From the NCBI RefSeq assembly GCF_016808095.1, contig NC_068973.1, positions 8,986,501-9,050,500 on the forward strand: DNA of 64,000 bases. Reading direction: 5' to 3'. The notes beneath the pieces are model-generated. The model saw only the letters and a list, made by a program, of their open reading frames with translations. It did no database searches and was not told the DNA's origin. The stretch is from Vigna angularis (taxonomy: Eukaryota; Streptophyta; Magnoliopsida; Fabales; Fabaceae). Made by a program: the position numbers and the translations under genes. Shown here in pieces: positions 48,645-60,364 of this stretch; the stretch's first letter is position 1; each line of letters opens with the position of its first letter.

Positions 48645-50222
48645 ATGGAAGAAGATCAAGAAGTGAAGCACTCGTGCAAGTTCTGCAGCAAGAGCTTCCC
48701 TTGTGGGAGATCCTTAGGAGGTCACATGAGGTCACACGTCACCAATGTTTCATCCGAGACAGAGAAAGTTTCGTCTTTCAACAACAACAATGGTGGAGAT
48801 AGAGAGACGGGAATAATGGGTTCTGAAGGGGGAACTAGCAATGGAGGGTATGGTCTGAGAGAGAACCCGAAGAAGACTTGGAGGTTCACGAATTCCGTTG
48901 ATGACACTTTGTTGGTGTTGGACAAGTTGTGCAAGGAGTGTGGCAAAGGCTTTCACTCTTGGAAAGCTCTGTTTGGTCACATGAAGTGCCACTCCGAGAG
49001 AGTATCCCAGAACAACAGCAGCTTGATGGAGGATCAAGATTCGTGGACAGAAAATACCAATGCTAGCCAGAAGATGGTGTCGGATGATAGCCACTCCGAC
49101 AATGAAGCCACTGCTCCAAACCGTAGGAGAAGATCCAGGAGGAGAAGGACAAGGTACGTGGCTCCATCAACTTCTTCTGTGTCCTTTGTTTCTGAGGCAG
49201 AGCAGGAGCAGGAAGAGGTTGCCATGAGTTTGATGATGCTTAGCAGGGATGTTAGTCCTTGGTGTGGTCTCAGTTCTGTGAACTCATTTCATTTTGAATC
49301 TCCTTTGGTTCCAACCAATTTAGATTCCAAGGCTGAAGGCAAGAGGGTTGTCTCCAATGATTCTGAAAATAAGGTTACCAAACCAAAGGATATGAAGTGG
49401 GATTTTGGAAATTTGGATGCTTCATATCTCAACTCCAAAGGAAAAATAAGCTCAGAACTTGATAAGAAGGCCGAGCTTGATACTGATTCTGCATTTGAGG
49501 ACAATGGAATAGATGATAATAGAAATAATAAGTACACTTCAATCAAGGCAAAGTATTTGGATTCTGAATTGAAGGCTAGTTCTTCAAAGAGTTGGGTGAA
49601 GAACAAGTCCCCAGAAGTTGAATTGAGCAAAAGCTCAAACAAGAGAGGAAAATTTGAGTGTGCTACTTGCAAGAAAATCTTCCACTCATACCAAGCACTC
49701 GGAGGTCACAGAGCTAGTCACAAGAAGATCAAGGGATGCTTTGCTTCAAGAAATGAGAGCAGTGAAAACAGCACTGACTTGGAAGCAGACCTCTCCCCTG
49801 ATCCAACAACAGAAAGTAAGTTCCTGAAGAAGGAATATGTGGAAGAACATGAAATGGTTACTGTTACTACTACTACTACTGGTTTTGACAATGAGGAAGA
49901 GAGAGAGAGAGATTTGAAAAAGGGGAAAGTTCATGAGTGCCCAATTTGCCTCAAGGTTTTTCCATCTGGACAAGCCTTGGGTGGTCACAAGAGATCTCAT
50001 CACTTGCCTAATGGGTCTGATATTGCTAGAAACTGTCAAAGTCAAAGAGTTGTACTAGGGAGAGAAGACCCAGAAATTAGGGACTTTTTTGATCTTAATC
50101 TTCCTGCTTCTACAGAGGAAGAAGGTAACAGCCATGGCCATGCTGAGCCTTACAAACCTTGGTGGGTAGTAGGAGGCAGCAGCCACAAGCAAGAGGCACT
50201 GATAGGCCTCATTTCTAACTAA
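48645..50222 (+). CDS. ZAT-type C2H2 zinc-finger repressor (four fingers, EAR motif)
   Basis: A single exon encodes 525 aa from ATG 48645. An in-frame ATG at 48585 would add 20 hydrophobic residues not expected in this family, so 48645 is preferred: it begins [14 protein letters not shown] like ZAT relatives. Fingers are at 11-31 (RSLGGH), 96-116 (KALFGH), 339-359 (QALGGH) and 432-452 (QALGGH). A basic run [11 protein letters not shown] (160-170) is the likely nuclear signal, and DLNLPA (483-488) is an EAR repression motif recruiting TOPLESS-type co-repressors. Plant ZAT proteins act in stress and developmental responses; the exact target is unknown. Finger 2 departs from the QALGGH core (W-KALFGH), which suggests altered DNA contact. 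At 525 aa it is longer than the two- and three-finger Arabidopsis ZATs. Codons are intact throughout. Confidence 0.95.
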   Translation: MEEDQEVKHSCKFCSKSFPCGRSLGGHMRSHVTNVSSETEKVSSFNNNNGGDRETGIMGSEGGTSNGGYGLRENPKKTWRFTNSVDDTLLVLDKLCKECGKGFHSWKALFGHMKCHSERVSQNNSSLMEDQDSWTENTNASQKMVSDDSHSDNEATAPNRRRRSRRRRTRYVAPSTSSVSFVSEAEQEQEEVAMSLMMLSRDVSPWCGLSSVNSFHFESPLVPTNLDSKAEGKRVVSNDSENKVTKPKDMKWDFGNLDASYLNSKGKISSELDKKAELDTDSAFEDNGIDDNRNNKYTSIKAKYLDSELKASSSKSWVKNKSPEVELSKSSNKRGKFECATCKKIFHSYQALGGHRASHKKIKGCFASRNESSENSTDLEADLSPDPTTESKFLKKEYVEEHEMVTVTTTTTGFDNEEERERDLKKGKVHECPICLKVFPSGQALGGHKRSHHLPNGSDIARNCQSQRVVLGREDPEIRDFFDLNLPASTEEEGNSHGHAEPYKPWWVVGGSSHKQEALIGLISN

Positions 50223-53200
50223 ACTAAACCTATCACAGTTCATTCCAGCAGAGGTTTCAAATCTCAGTTCAACTTCAGAGTGAAGATTCCAAACTGTATA
50301 GAAAAAAGCTTATGCACTTATTTCATTAATTCTTTTCAGGATTCATATCTTCTTTGAGGTATTTCTGTTATTCTTCAAGTACTTCATAAGGAACTTTTCA
50401 TCCTTTTCTCTTTTTATTTTCTATATTTTTTTGGTGGGGTGATATTTGTTGGTTACTTTGTTCATACTTCAAGGAATAAGTTCCTTGCTGCAAATTTTAG
50501 GTTCATGATTTTGGCCATCCTTCAAACTTGAGGAATTTGTAACAGACTCTCACTCCTTGTGTTGTTTTCACACAGCTTCCACCCTGGCCTTGTATGAATA
50601 ATATAAATTGTTGTGTGAAATTCCAAAAGTGACATTTTGGTGGTAATTATCTTTCTTTGCATCAAAGAGAAATGAATGAGGTGTTGAAAATTTGGGATAG
50701 ATACTGAACATCATAACACATGACATGAAGAGATAAAAAGGCAAAGTTTTTATTATAAACATAAAGAAGGCATGTGAGCTGAAGGTGGTTGTTTAGTCAC
50801 CTACCATAAAACCTGACCACCCATCTATCTCTCTAGTTTCCTTCTCTCACTGGCCACACAAGTTGTGTGTTATTAAATCCTTCTCACTCTTTAATCTTTA
50901 TATACTCAGTATCAAATATCATAATAGTAGTAGCAATAATAATAATAATAATTCAAAAGGGTGATGGGGTTGGACCAAACTATGCAATTTACTGATCATA
51001 ACAGCAGATATAACTTGTGAAAAGGTGCTGCTAGCTTGGTAACTATAATGTTGCTAAGTGAAAAAAAGACAACTTTTTCAGTTTTACAAGTTGTTTTTCT
51101 TGGTAACTTAGAGTTCAATTTTGTTATATTGATGATAGTAGGATAGAGTAGAGATGATGGAGTTCACTGTAGATGGAAAAAGAAAAGAAAACAAAAACTG
51201 AGATCCTATTTTAATGATTGAAGAAAGGGTGAGATGCAAGAATTGGGACCATTGGGCTTGGATATGTGTAGTGATACATGGTTCAGCTTACAAAGCGGCA
51301 CTTGTTGGCACAGTTAGAAGGGTTCATCACTGACACAGTATGGGGTGGCTTAGCTGTAGTATCTGCCAATGCTTTGTCAACCAGCACAAGTAATTAACAT
51401 CTCACCAAGGCTATTTTAACATGGATACAATTATTTTTACACTCAATAAATTTTTACACATACTCTATATTTATTATTTTATTTTTCTATCACTCTTTTT
51501 CTTTATAAATATAAAAGTTAAATGTTTTTAATAATCAAAATATCTCTAAAAGTGGGTTGTATGTAAAACAAAACATTTTTTTTCTAATATTTGAGAAATT
51601 GTACTAAAGGGTATTCTAATCATGACAATATTTTTCTTTTCTTAAGATAAACTTATCTTCAAATGTCTATCTTTCTATAGTGACTTATGTTTAACATATA
51701 ACTTGGTAAGTGTTTTGGCTACTATAATAAGATCATCCAAGTTTTAATACTTAGAAAAAAGTTTAGGCACATGTATTTGAATACAGAGTTTTGGGCAGTT
51801 CTCAAAGTTTTGTTGTCAAGTCACTTATATAATGTATTTATATTTGTGTTAAAGATTATACATTGTTTTTCGGCCCAAATTATTATAAAACAAAAATTAT
51901 GTTTTAGTTTTTAAATTAAATTATAAAATATTTTATTTTGTATTTTATAAAAATTATATAAAATACCCTTTTCAATAAATGACATATGAAAGTTATATTT
52001 TAATTTATTATGCACATGTGAAAAACATTTGTTGTATAGTTTGTTAGTCATGATAATTTTTTATAATAGTTTTGTAGAAAAACATATTTAATCTATTGGA
52101 AAAGTATTTGAGGGAGTGGAAAACGAAAAATTAAATTGATGTCTTAATAATTGAAATTTGGGACAAGTTTTCCAGTCAAACTTATCTTTCAAGTTGGGAC
52201 TTGTGTCTTTTATCTCGCAACAAAAATGAAACCGTTAGATCAAATTGAAGAATTATCTATTTCAATGTCAAAATCAGAGTAGATATAGCAATTAATATAT
52301 ATTTTACTTTCTTATTCTAAACTTGTATTTATAATTTTTTGGGTGAACTTTTCCATCAAATTGTTGGTAATTTTATTTTGCTCTAAGCTAAAAATCATTA
52401 GTTAATCTTTGATTGAAGTGACAGTTTAATTGACCATTAGAAAATAATGTGGTTCATTAGATAGATATGACCATATAATTATACGTATAAAATTTATTTG
52501 ATAAAAATAATTTAAATGATAAAAATAAATATCGAAATATTTTATTTTTAGTATAATTATAGTTTTAATATATAAGCTTTAATTAAATCAGTTTTATCTT
52601 ATGTATTAATTATAAAGATAATTGAATACATGTTTGATTTATAATTATAACGATATATATTTATTAAAGAAAAATTAACATTAAAAAATTTCGTTATATT
52701 TTTTATTTGTAAATTACATATATTACTGTATTAACATTGTAATATTTTATCATACTAAAAATGTCACTATTTATTGTATTAGATCAATTATTTATCCAAT
52801 TATCCTGGGTTAACTCAAAAGTATTTGACCAAGGCATATGTTAAAAAGAATAAAACAAAGAAGAAAAATAAAAGAATTGTAGTCCGCTTGTATAATTAAA
52901 CTAGGTCAATGAGATTCCTGAGTTCGCTTCCTAAAAAATGTTACACTGGGATTATTTAAAAATAAAGAGTATACTTCCATGTTTAGACTGATGCACAAGT
53001 TGTTTTTTAAAATATCTTCGTATATGATAAAATAATATTTTAATTGACTTTTTGAGGGGCTTATGACATTCATTAATTTCTACGATTTTAAACTCCCATA
53101 AAGGTAAAAATAACTTCAATATTTTGAATTCTAATTAACTTATTTTTTATATTTTGTTATTTGTATGTCTTTATCTTTATAATATCTTTTTTCAATAAAG

Positions 53201-53433
53201 ATAGAATTTCTTTTCGAACTAATCAAATCATTAAAAAATGTTAAATACATATTCACGAATAAAAACAAAAAATTCATAATTTTATATTTATAATCAAACA
53301 TAACATTCTTAAAAAAAAAAAGTCTGTCACTTCAAATCAAGATGTAACACTATAATATCGTTCTTAATTAAAAAATTACACAACAAAAGTTAAAAAAAAT
53401 AAACAATTTTCATTTATGTTTATTCATTTATTT

Positions 53434-53436
<3 letters not shown>
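50223..53436. other. Downstream flank of zinc-finger gene and AT-rich intergenic DNA
   Basis: The first 300-400 bp are probably the 3' UTR. An (ATA)n run is at 50935-50951. The rest to 53436 shows no frame or element ends. A tRNA-like A/B box pairing at about 52879-52930 is too weak to call a SINE. Confidence 0.5.

Positions 53437-53515
<79 letters not shown>
53437..53515. repeat. (AT)n microsatellite
   Basis: An AT dinucleotide tract of 79 bp. Confidence 0.97.
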
Positions 53516-53521
<6 letters not shown>

Positions 53522-55789
53522 ATACACTTTTTTTTGGGTTTGGAGAAGAGTTAACAACATCAAGACATTAATTTTATAGGCAAAATTTGATCAATATTTA
53601 ATTATGTCAAAATTGATTTAGAAGTTAAAAAAACTTATTTATTATTTTGTGTCTCTATATAACAATTCAACATTTATTTGGTCACATTGATTTAAGCATC
53701 TCATGTTTAAAGTTTTTGGCTACATTGATTTAAACATCTCATGTTTAAAGTTTCTAGTATCACATTGATTTCGAGCAAAACCCTTTATATATAAAATCCC
53801 TTGCTATATGTTTAAATTACTTTGAGTTGAATGATATTTGAATTGTTTATTAGCATCTGTTTGAAAGTTATTAAAGGTGTATTTTTTCTTTCAAGTTATA
53901 AATTGAGTAATATTTGAAATATAACTACTTTTGCATGAGTATTATTTAAACACTCATTACTCTTTGTTTAAAGCTAAATATCTTTTGGATCTTAATCACT
54001 TCTGATTAATCCATTGAGTATTGTTTGAAATGTAATTGTTTGGATAGTTGTCACTTCTAATTAGCACACTTTTTCTTTTAGAGAATAGCTAAACAAAGAA
54101 AAGTTTGCTATAAGAACATAATAGTATTCTTTTACAAAGCTTATAAGGTTACATAAAGATTTTGACAATGTTTTGGCATTTTGAAATTGACCACTTCTTT
54201 GTCTTCTTTCCTAGTCATAATAATCTACTAAATCAACATGCTGCTCGTTGTTAAGATATTAAAGTATTAACAAAAGTAGAGTTATTCACTAAAGTTAAGT
54301 TGAGAGGTACAAATGAACGAAAATTGACGACTAGGTTGAATGGATACATATGAAAAAAATATATACACTGAATGGATCATAGTTAAAATAAATTATGTAA
54401 AAGAAAAATATCATTACGGTTTATTCACAAACTTCATTGTACAATTACATAATATTTGTTTCATTCTATTTTTTTCATTTTGACTATTGTATTCTGTTAT
54501 TTGGCTTTAGGACATATTGTAGTGTAACTTTTATGTTATTTCCTTTCTCATTTGTATATATCTTTTATTCTTTGATTAGTAAAAGTAGAGTAGTCAAAAT
54601 AGTCTGGTTTGACTCTACCAACTATAAGTTAGTTATTTAGTGAATCAATCCAACTTGGCACACTTATTAGGAAGCTTAAGAAATTTGAGCTCAGTCCTAC
54701 CTCCCATAGGTTGACTCACTTAATTAAAAAAGATTACAACTTTTTTTCTTCTTCAGTTTAAGAGGTTTTTTTAACATGTAACCAAAATATAAAAAAAGTC
54801 CAAATCTATTTTAAAAATCAGTTTTTTTCTCATTTTAAACAATAAATAAGTTTATTTATCCTAAAAACCAAATCATAATTCTAAATAAAATCTAAATAAT
54901 CTCAAAAGTATATCCAGCATATTCATCTTAATGCTTAAACTTCAATATGGGGTTTTTAGCATAATTTAATCATAGGTAAGATGAAAATTTACAAATATTT
55001 TTTAACTCAATTTGCCACAAACCCATGGTGGACAGGTTAACTCACAAATTTTAATTCATTCTAAATACTCTAAGTAAAAGCGTGCTTGAATCTTTTCAAT
55101 TCCTTTATATTTAAGGATTCCCTTTTCTTAGACTTTATGTTTCCTTTTATTTTGTAATTGTTTTCATTTTCATTGATGGATTTTCAATTGATATATTCTT
55201 CATTTTATTCTTAAAATTGAATCCCTCACAAACAATAAATTCTAATTTACTTCATGTGTAGATCAAATATAATAATTTATTCCCATGTGGAGTTGGGCTT
55301 CTTGGTTCTTTGCATATTGAAAAATGGAAACTTTGAAAAGACTTTGGATCTTCAAGATCAACTCAAAAACACAAATAACCTCCATGATCAAAGCCTTGTT
55401 AATTGATAAGGTTTTTGATGATAACAAAACATTCACTCTACCAGACGAGAGAGTCTTTGGTTAGAAGTGAAACAACCTTAGATGACTAAGAAAGAATGTC
55501 TGATAGATATAATGAGTTTTAGTGATTGATCAACATGTGTTGAATATTAAAATATATGATCTATACTTATGCTTTTATGTGCTAAATGGTTGGTATTCAA
55601 ATATTATATATGATAAGTAGAGTTTGGTAAATGCAAAGACCAAGCCATAACATTAGAAGAGTCTAAGTAGTAGACAAGTTAATGTGTTAGACATTTTACA
55701 ACAAAGGAAATCACTATATTAAAGCATTAAAAGACTCAAGTCACTAAATGACCTAAACCACTAAGTGACATAAGGTGTTAGATGACCTA
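53516..55789. other. AT-rich intergenic DNA
   Basis: No gene was seen. The part from 55430 to 55789 is rich in 'AGATGACnnAG / TTAGACGAC' phrases that continue on the other side of the solo LTR at 57970-58050, showing that the LTR split an older repeat. Confidence 0.55.
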
Positions 55790-56020
55790 TGTAAGACCCT
55801 GAAAAATTAAAGGAAAATGTGAATCTTGGGTCATTAGTAGAGTAAGAAACCAAAAATGTATCAAGTTGTAACAAAAGTTAAAGTTTATATGCAAAATACA
55901 ATGCTGTCAACTTTGACATGGTTTGGTATTTTAATTATAATTAATTGTACAAATTAGATATTAAGTTGATTCTTTTTCCATTAGAAAGTAGACTCGAATA
56001 GTTTCGATTCGAGTACTTAT

Positions 56021-56172
56021 ACGCGTAATTCCGACATCGGGAAGGGGTTCAACTGGACTGGCAAAGTTGTCAAAATCAGACTCACTCGCTGTACGCGTTT
56101 TGGACGCGTTTTGAACGCGTTTTGACTCAGTAAACGCGTTTTACTATTTAAACACGTTTTTCTGGTTATTTA
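56021..56172 (+). promoter_or_regulatory. ACGCGT array and TATA-like sequences within the solo LTR
   Basis: ACGCGT occurs at 56021, 56093, 56104, 56115 and 56134. The last four are followed by TTT, and the first three of those are spaced exactly 11 bp. TATTTAAA at 56145 and TATTTAAG at about 56165 follow. CGCGTT is the core of the plant CAMTA-bound rapid stress response element, so this looks like an LTR enhancer plus core promoter. Function is inference. Confidence 0.5.
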
Positions 56173-57289
56173 AGAGGGTTTTGGGGCTGAGAGAATTCCT
56201 AAGTTGAATCTGAGAACTGTTACCTAAAAGCATTGGACCAGAGAAGTTTTAGAGCTAAGTTTGGAGCCACGAGAAGGAATTCTAAGGCAGAGGAACGTCG
56301 GGGAACCGTTTGAAAGCAAGCTTAGGAGAAAACCGTAAGGGGAGCTAACCTTGAGTCTTTTTTGTTTCTGTATGATTTTAAATTTGGTATATGTTTAGGA
56401 TTTTGATTCTCTTTATGATTTTAGAATGAAATTCTACTTCTATTGTATCTTTTGAATTGATGTACGGTTTGGAATTGGGATATGTTTCTGTTTTGATGGT
56501 TTTGAAGAGATCTTGTTCATATTAAGCATTTTGAATCGGTGGAAGTTTTTAGGTATACGTATAGATCGAAGATTTTGAATCTGTTTATGGATTTAAAAGG
56601 AGACTAGGTCTTGATCGGAAATTTTGGATTGTACTAATTATCCGATGCCTTTTTAATTATATGTTTAGTTTAGATGTTTATAAGATTTGGATGAATATGG
56701 GTTGTTGATAAGAGATGAGTTTTTGGATGTTTAGAAAGTCTGTATGGTGAAAGGAATAGTCGCTATAGTCCGGGAAGTGAATTTTCGTGATTTTGGAATA
56801 GTAAATTCGATTGAGTGAATGAGTCAACTCGCTGGAGCGAGTTATGCGTAACAAATTTAGTGTTTTAATGTTTTTGACGTTTTGGGAGTTCTGGATGTTC
56901 GTTTTGGACGTTCTTTAGGTCGATATGGGGGTTTTTGATCGTTCCGGAGCCATTGGTGAGGGTATCCAAGCTGTTTGAACTACTTAAGGGTTCGAATTAA
57001 TAGACCATAAAGAGTTATGTGTTAATAAGTGATGTTTCTGTGAGGATGTGAAATGTCTGAGTATGTAAGAGTTATTTTCTTAAGATATGACTAAAGATGA
57101 TAATATGTTGACATGTGTATTTATGAATGGAAAGTGTAGAATAGAGTTCCAAGGAGGAACTCCTTGTTGATTTTGTGTCAAGTACTGTACGTATGAATAT
57201 AGGAACTCCGACTTAGGGGTTCATTCTTATGCTCTCAATAGTCTCGATCTCACTTAGAGAGAAAGCTATGTGGTGGAGAGTGGGAAATC

Positions 57290-57470
57290 CTTACCGAAGA
57301 TCTACAGTGGGGTGGACAGAGTAGGAAGGATGTAGCTTCAGTGGTTTTATTCATATCCGAAGATCCAGTTTGAAGGACAGAGTAGGATAGAATAATTGAG
57401 CTAGCGAATAAGTACATCCATGTCCGAAGATCCAGTTTGGGGACAGAGTAGGATAGGATGTAGCTGAGTA
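57290..57470. repeat. Imperfect tandem repeats inside the solo LTR
   Basis: Units built on CCGAAGATC(C/T)A...GGACAGAGTAGGA recur three times, starting near 57294, 57357 and 57424. Confidence 0.75.
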
Positions 57471-57974
57471 AAGTACCACTGTAAGTGTAGAACTAGCTAA
57501 GAGTTCAATATTCATACGATTATCCGAATGAGTGGAGTTTACGAATGATAATGGTATGTTTATTATATTATTGAGTAATTTAACTTATAAGATGGAAGTT
57601 TGGTTATTAATTTAATTTACTATGATGTTTTGTATTGCATTAGCTCACCCTTGCTTTGTCTGTTGTTTGGTTGTTATTTTGTGTTATGTATTTTGATTGG
57701 CGATGATCATCCGGTGGATGGGAGCAGAAGTCGGTGATATGCCGGTGGAGCAAGCCTTAGATGGAGGATCGACTGAAGAATAGTTTTAATAAGGAAACCT
57801 ATGTTTTTATTTCTGTTTTAAGGTGTGGAGTGTAATTAGTTTGAATTAACAGTGAGGGTTTGTATAATAATGAGGAAAACTCTTATTCCTGCTTCTATCA
57901 ACTGTTCTATTGTATCAATGATGTAAGAACTCTATTATAGTTTGATGCTATAATTATTGGGATGTTACAACCTA

Positions 57975-59115
57975 AGTAATATAAGGGTTAGACGACCAAA
58001 GACAACTAAGCCATTAAACGACTAAGAGTGTTAGACGACATGAATAATAAAACTTAGTTTTAAATATAACAAGTCAAAACTCACCTTGATATGTGGATTA
58101 ATTACACTTTTTTAATCTCTTATTAACTACATGAATTGATATAAATATGACTATTTGAAGAAGAGAATTAATTAAGAGCTATAATGATAAAAGAATTATG
58201 TGTGATAATTTACCTCCTATAAGAAGAAAGTCTTTGAAATCAAATGGTCAAGTAATATAAGCATTAAGGAGATGTTCCATACAATTGATAAGTGATTTGT
58301 TTGATTGATTAAGATATTATTATTGCTCTAATAATTCAAGTGGATAATCCAATTGCACAAAGTTTTCTTAACGGAACAATCGTGAACATTGAGGAAAGAG
58401 CATAATTTAAATAAAGTCTCGAAGAACATTTAAATTAAACAATCCCGAAGAACATTAACATATTCATAATTGAAGTATTGAAGAACGATGTTGAAAATTC
58501 ATCCGAAAAATCAAATTAAAGAATTGATCAAGTCATTCCATATCAAGAAGATTATGTGAAGAACTGCAATTTGAATTCTTAGCAACTAAAAAATTCAACA
58601 GTTATATAAAGGATGCATACGTGAAGTTTAACGAAGCTATTTCAAAATATCAAAGTTCTAAGAAAATTTCATATCATTAGTGATTAATGAATTAGGTTGA
58701 GATCTTACATATTATAAATCCTTCATTGTGTAAAATTGTAACATGTGAGTTGAATTGTGCACTCCTATTGTGAGGGTGCTTTTTTATTAATCATTGTAAT
58801 TGAGAGTTCTTAATCTTAAGAGGAGATTAATAAGGATACCTAAAGAGGTTGATATTTGATGTAGCCTGGAAAGGTTTGTACTTGCATACCTAGAGAGGTT
58901 GAAACTCGTGTAAACCGAAGAGGATGAATGTGTTGATTAATGGAATATCTTAAGTATATTGCTTAAGAGATTGGACGTAACCTCAGGTGGAGGTGAACCA
59001 TTATAAATTCTTTGTATACATTATCTCTATCTCTACTCTTTACGTTGAATATTTTGTTTGCACAAGTATTGTTTGAATTTGTTTACATGCTCTATTCATC
59101 CCCCTTCTACCAACA
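57975..59115 (+). other. Probable copia (SIRE/Maximus-like) LTR-type remnant
   Basis: The stretch 58700-59110 carries phrases typical of the LTR tail of legume SIRE-like copia elements: repeated CCTAGAGAGGTTG, then ATTATCTCTATCTCTACTCTTTA and TTCATCCCCCTTCTACC. No matching second LTR, primer site or coding domain was found in the window. Confidence 0.4.
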
Positions 59116-60286
59116 CCAACCACTAATAATTTTGAATAGAAAAAAATTTTAGGCCATCTTCTCCCATCTATTACCTTAAAGAGGGACAAGTGTATTGTTC
59201 TCTTCAAATAATTTTCTCAAAATTGTGTTGAAATATTTAAGAATATGTTTTACAATGTAAAAAATATAAACCTTGAGGATTATAATTTGTTACAACATCC
59301 TTCTAAAATAAGATAACTCATGACAATGGATATATTAACTCAAATGATCACTAACTAATTTTTATTGATAAAAATGGCTTCATAACAAGCATTGTAGAAT
59401 GATGAATGAATTTAAAAGTGGTGGTTCTATGTAAGGCCTTGGAAGTTCGGGCATTCAATATGAAAAATGCTTTTACCTTTTTCTTATGAAAAATATAACA
59501 TGTCATCGCTATGTTAAGAAAAGTTGGTTTCCAAAAAATAATTAGATCAAAACAATGATTTGATTTTGACATTCATACCATCTAGATTTTGCTTCACAAA
59601 TTTTGGCTCTTGAAATATAGTACTTTTAGCTTGATCATGTTGACGCAAGATTACCCCAATGACAATTGTCAAACACTTGTAGTTATGCTATTCTTAAACT
59701 TTTTACAAGATTGAAAATATGACGTTATATTTTTTCCTCCAGTCTTTTGACAATTTTATTTATGCTAAATGTCAAAAAAAACCATCATTTATCTACATAA
59801 TAATCATGTTAAACAAGAGAGTTGTAGTTATAATTAGGTTAATAAGTGTATAATGTATATACTACAATAAAATATGATCATAATGTAGAAACTAACAAAA
59901 GATTTCATAATAGTCAAACGTTGTTTTACATGACATTAATAACAAGTAAAAATCAAGTTTGTATTGATGAAAGACAGTGAAAATTGCTAGCATAATGCCC
60001 ATTGAGAATACTAAAGAATTTTTCCATATCCAAGAACTTCTCCATGGATAAATCTACTTCATACTTGTTAAAACCAAATTGCAACAACATTTTTTCAGTA
60101 AAATCTAAGCCACTTTCTTGTATAATTCTTCACCCATTTTCAAATTCTACATATTTGTCCTTTAGAATATATGACATGTACTTTACAACATTCTAGAATG
60201 TATTTTCTTGTAAAAACATAAAATAAAATAAAAGAGAACAAGAATTAAATTTATAATAAAAAGGTAACTAAGAGAGATGTGAATTG

Positions 60287-60289
<3 letters not shown>
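59116..60289. other. AT-rich intergenic DNA, nothing recognised
   Basis: Only short chance frames (59351-59572 minus, 60002-60196 plus) without domains. Confidence 0.5.

Positions 60290-60362
<73 letters not shown>
60290..60362. repeat. (AT)n microsatellite
   Basis: An AT dinucleotide tract of 73 bp. Confidence 0.97.

Positions 60363-60364
<2 letters not shown>

Larger units (their letters stand above)
55790..57969 (+). mobile_element. Solo LTR, gypsy-like, 2180 bp
   Basis: The segment begins TGTAAGACCC and ends GGGATGTTACA. A perfect 5-bp duplication ACCTA flanks it (55785-55789 and 57970-57974), and host-repeat phrases match across the insertion. No internal domain and no second LTR is present. 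It contains an ACGCGT array (56021-56140) upstream of TATA-like sequences and three related units at 57290-57470 built on TCCGAAGATCCAGTTTG / GGACAGAGTAGGA. Plus orientation is inferred from the order of these signals. Confidence 0.9.

Noticed and set aside
49289..49672. 127-codon minus-strand frame within the zinc-finger gene
   Set aside because: Shadow of the coding strand; no family resemblance.
52879..52930. tRNA-like A and B box pattern suggesting a SINE
   Set aside because: Both boxes match poorly and no poly-A tail or target duplication is visible.
53437..53515. Long AT tract as replication origin or matrix attachment site
   Set aside because: Simple (AT)n microsatellites are frequent here (four large ones), and nothing specific supports such a role.
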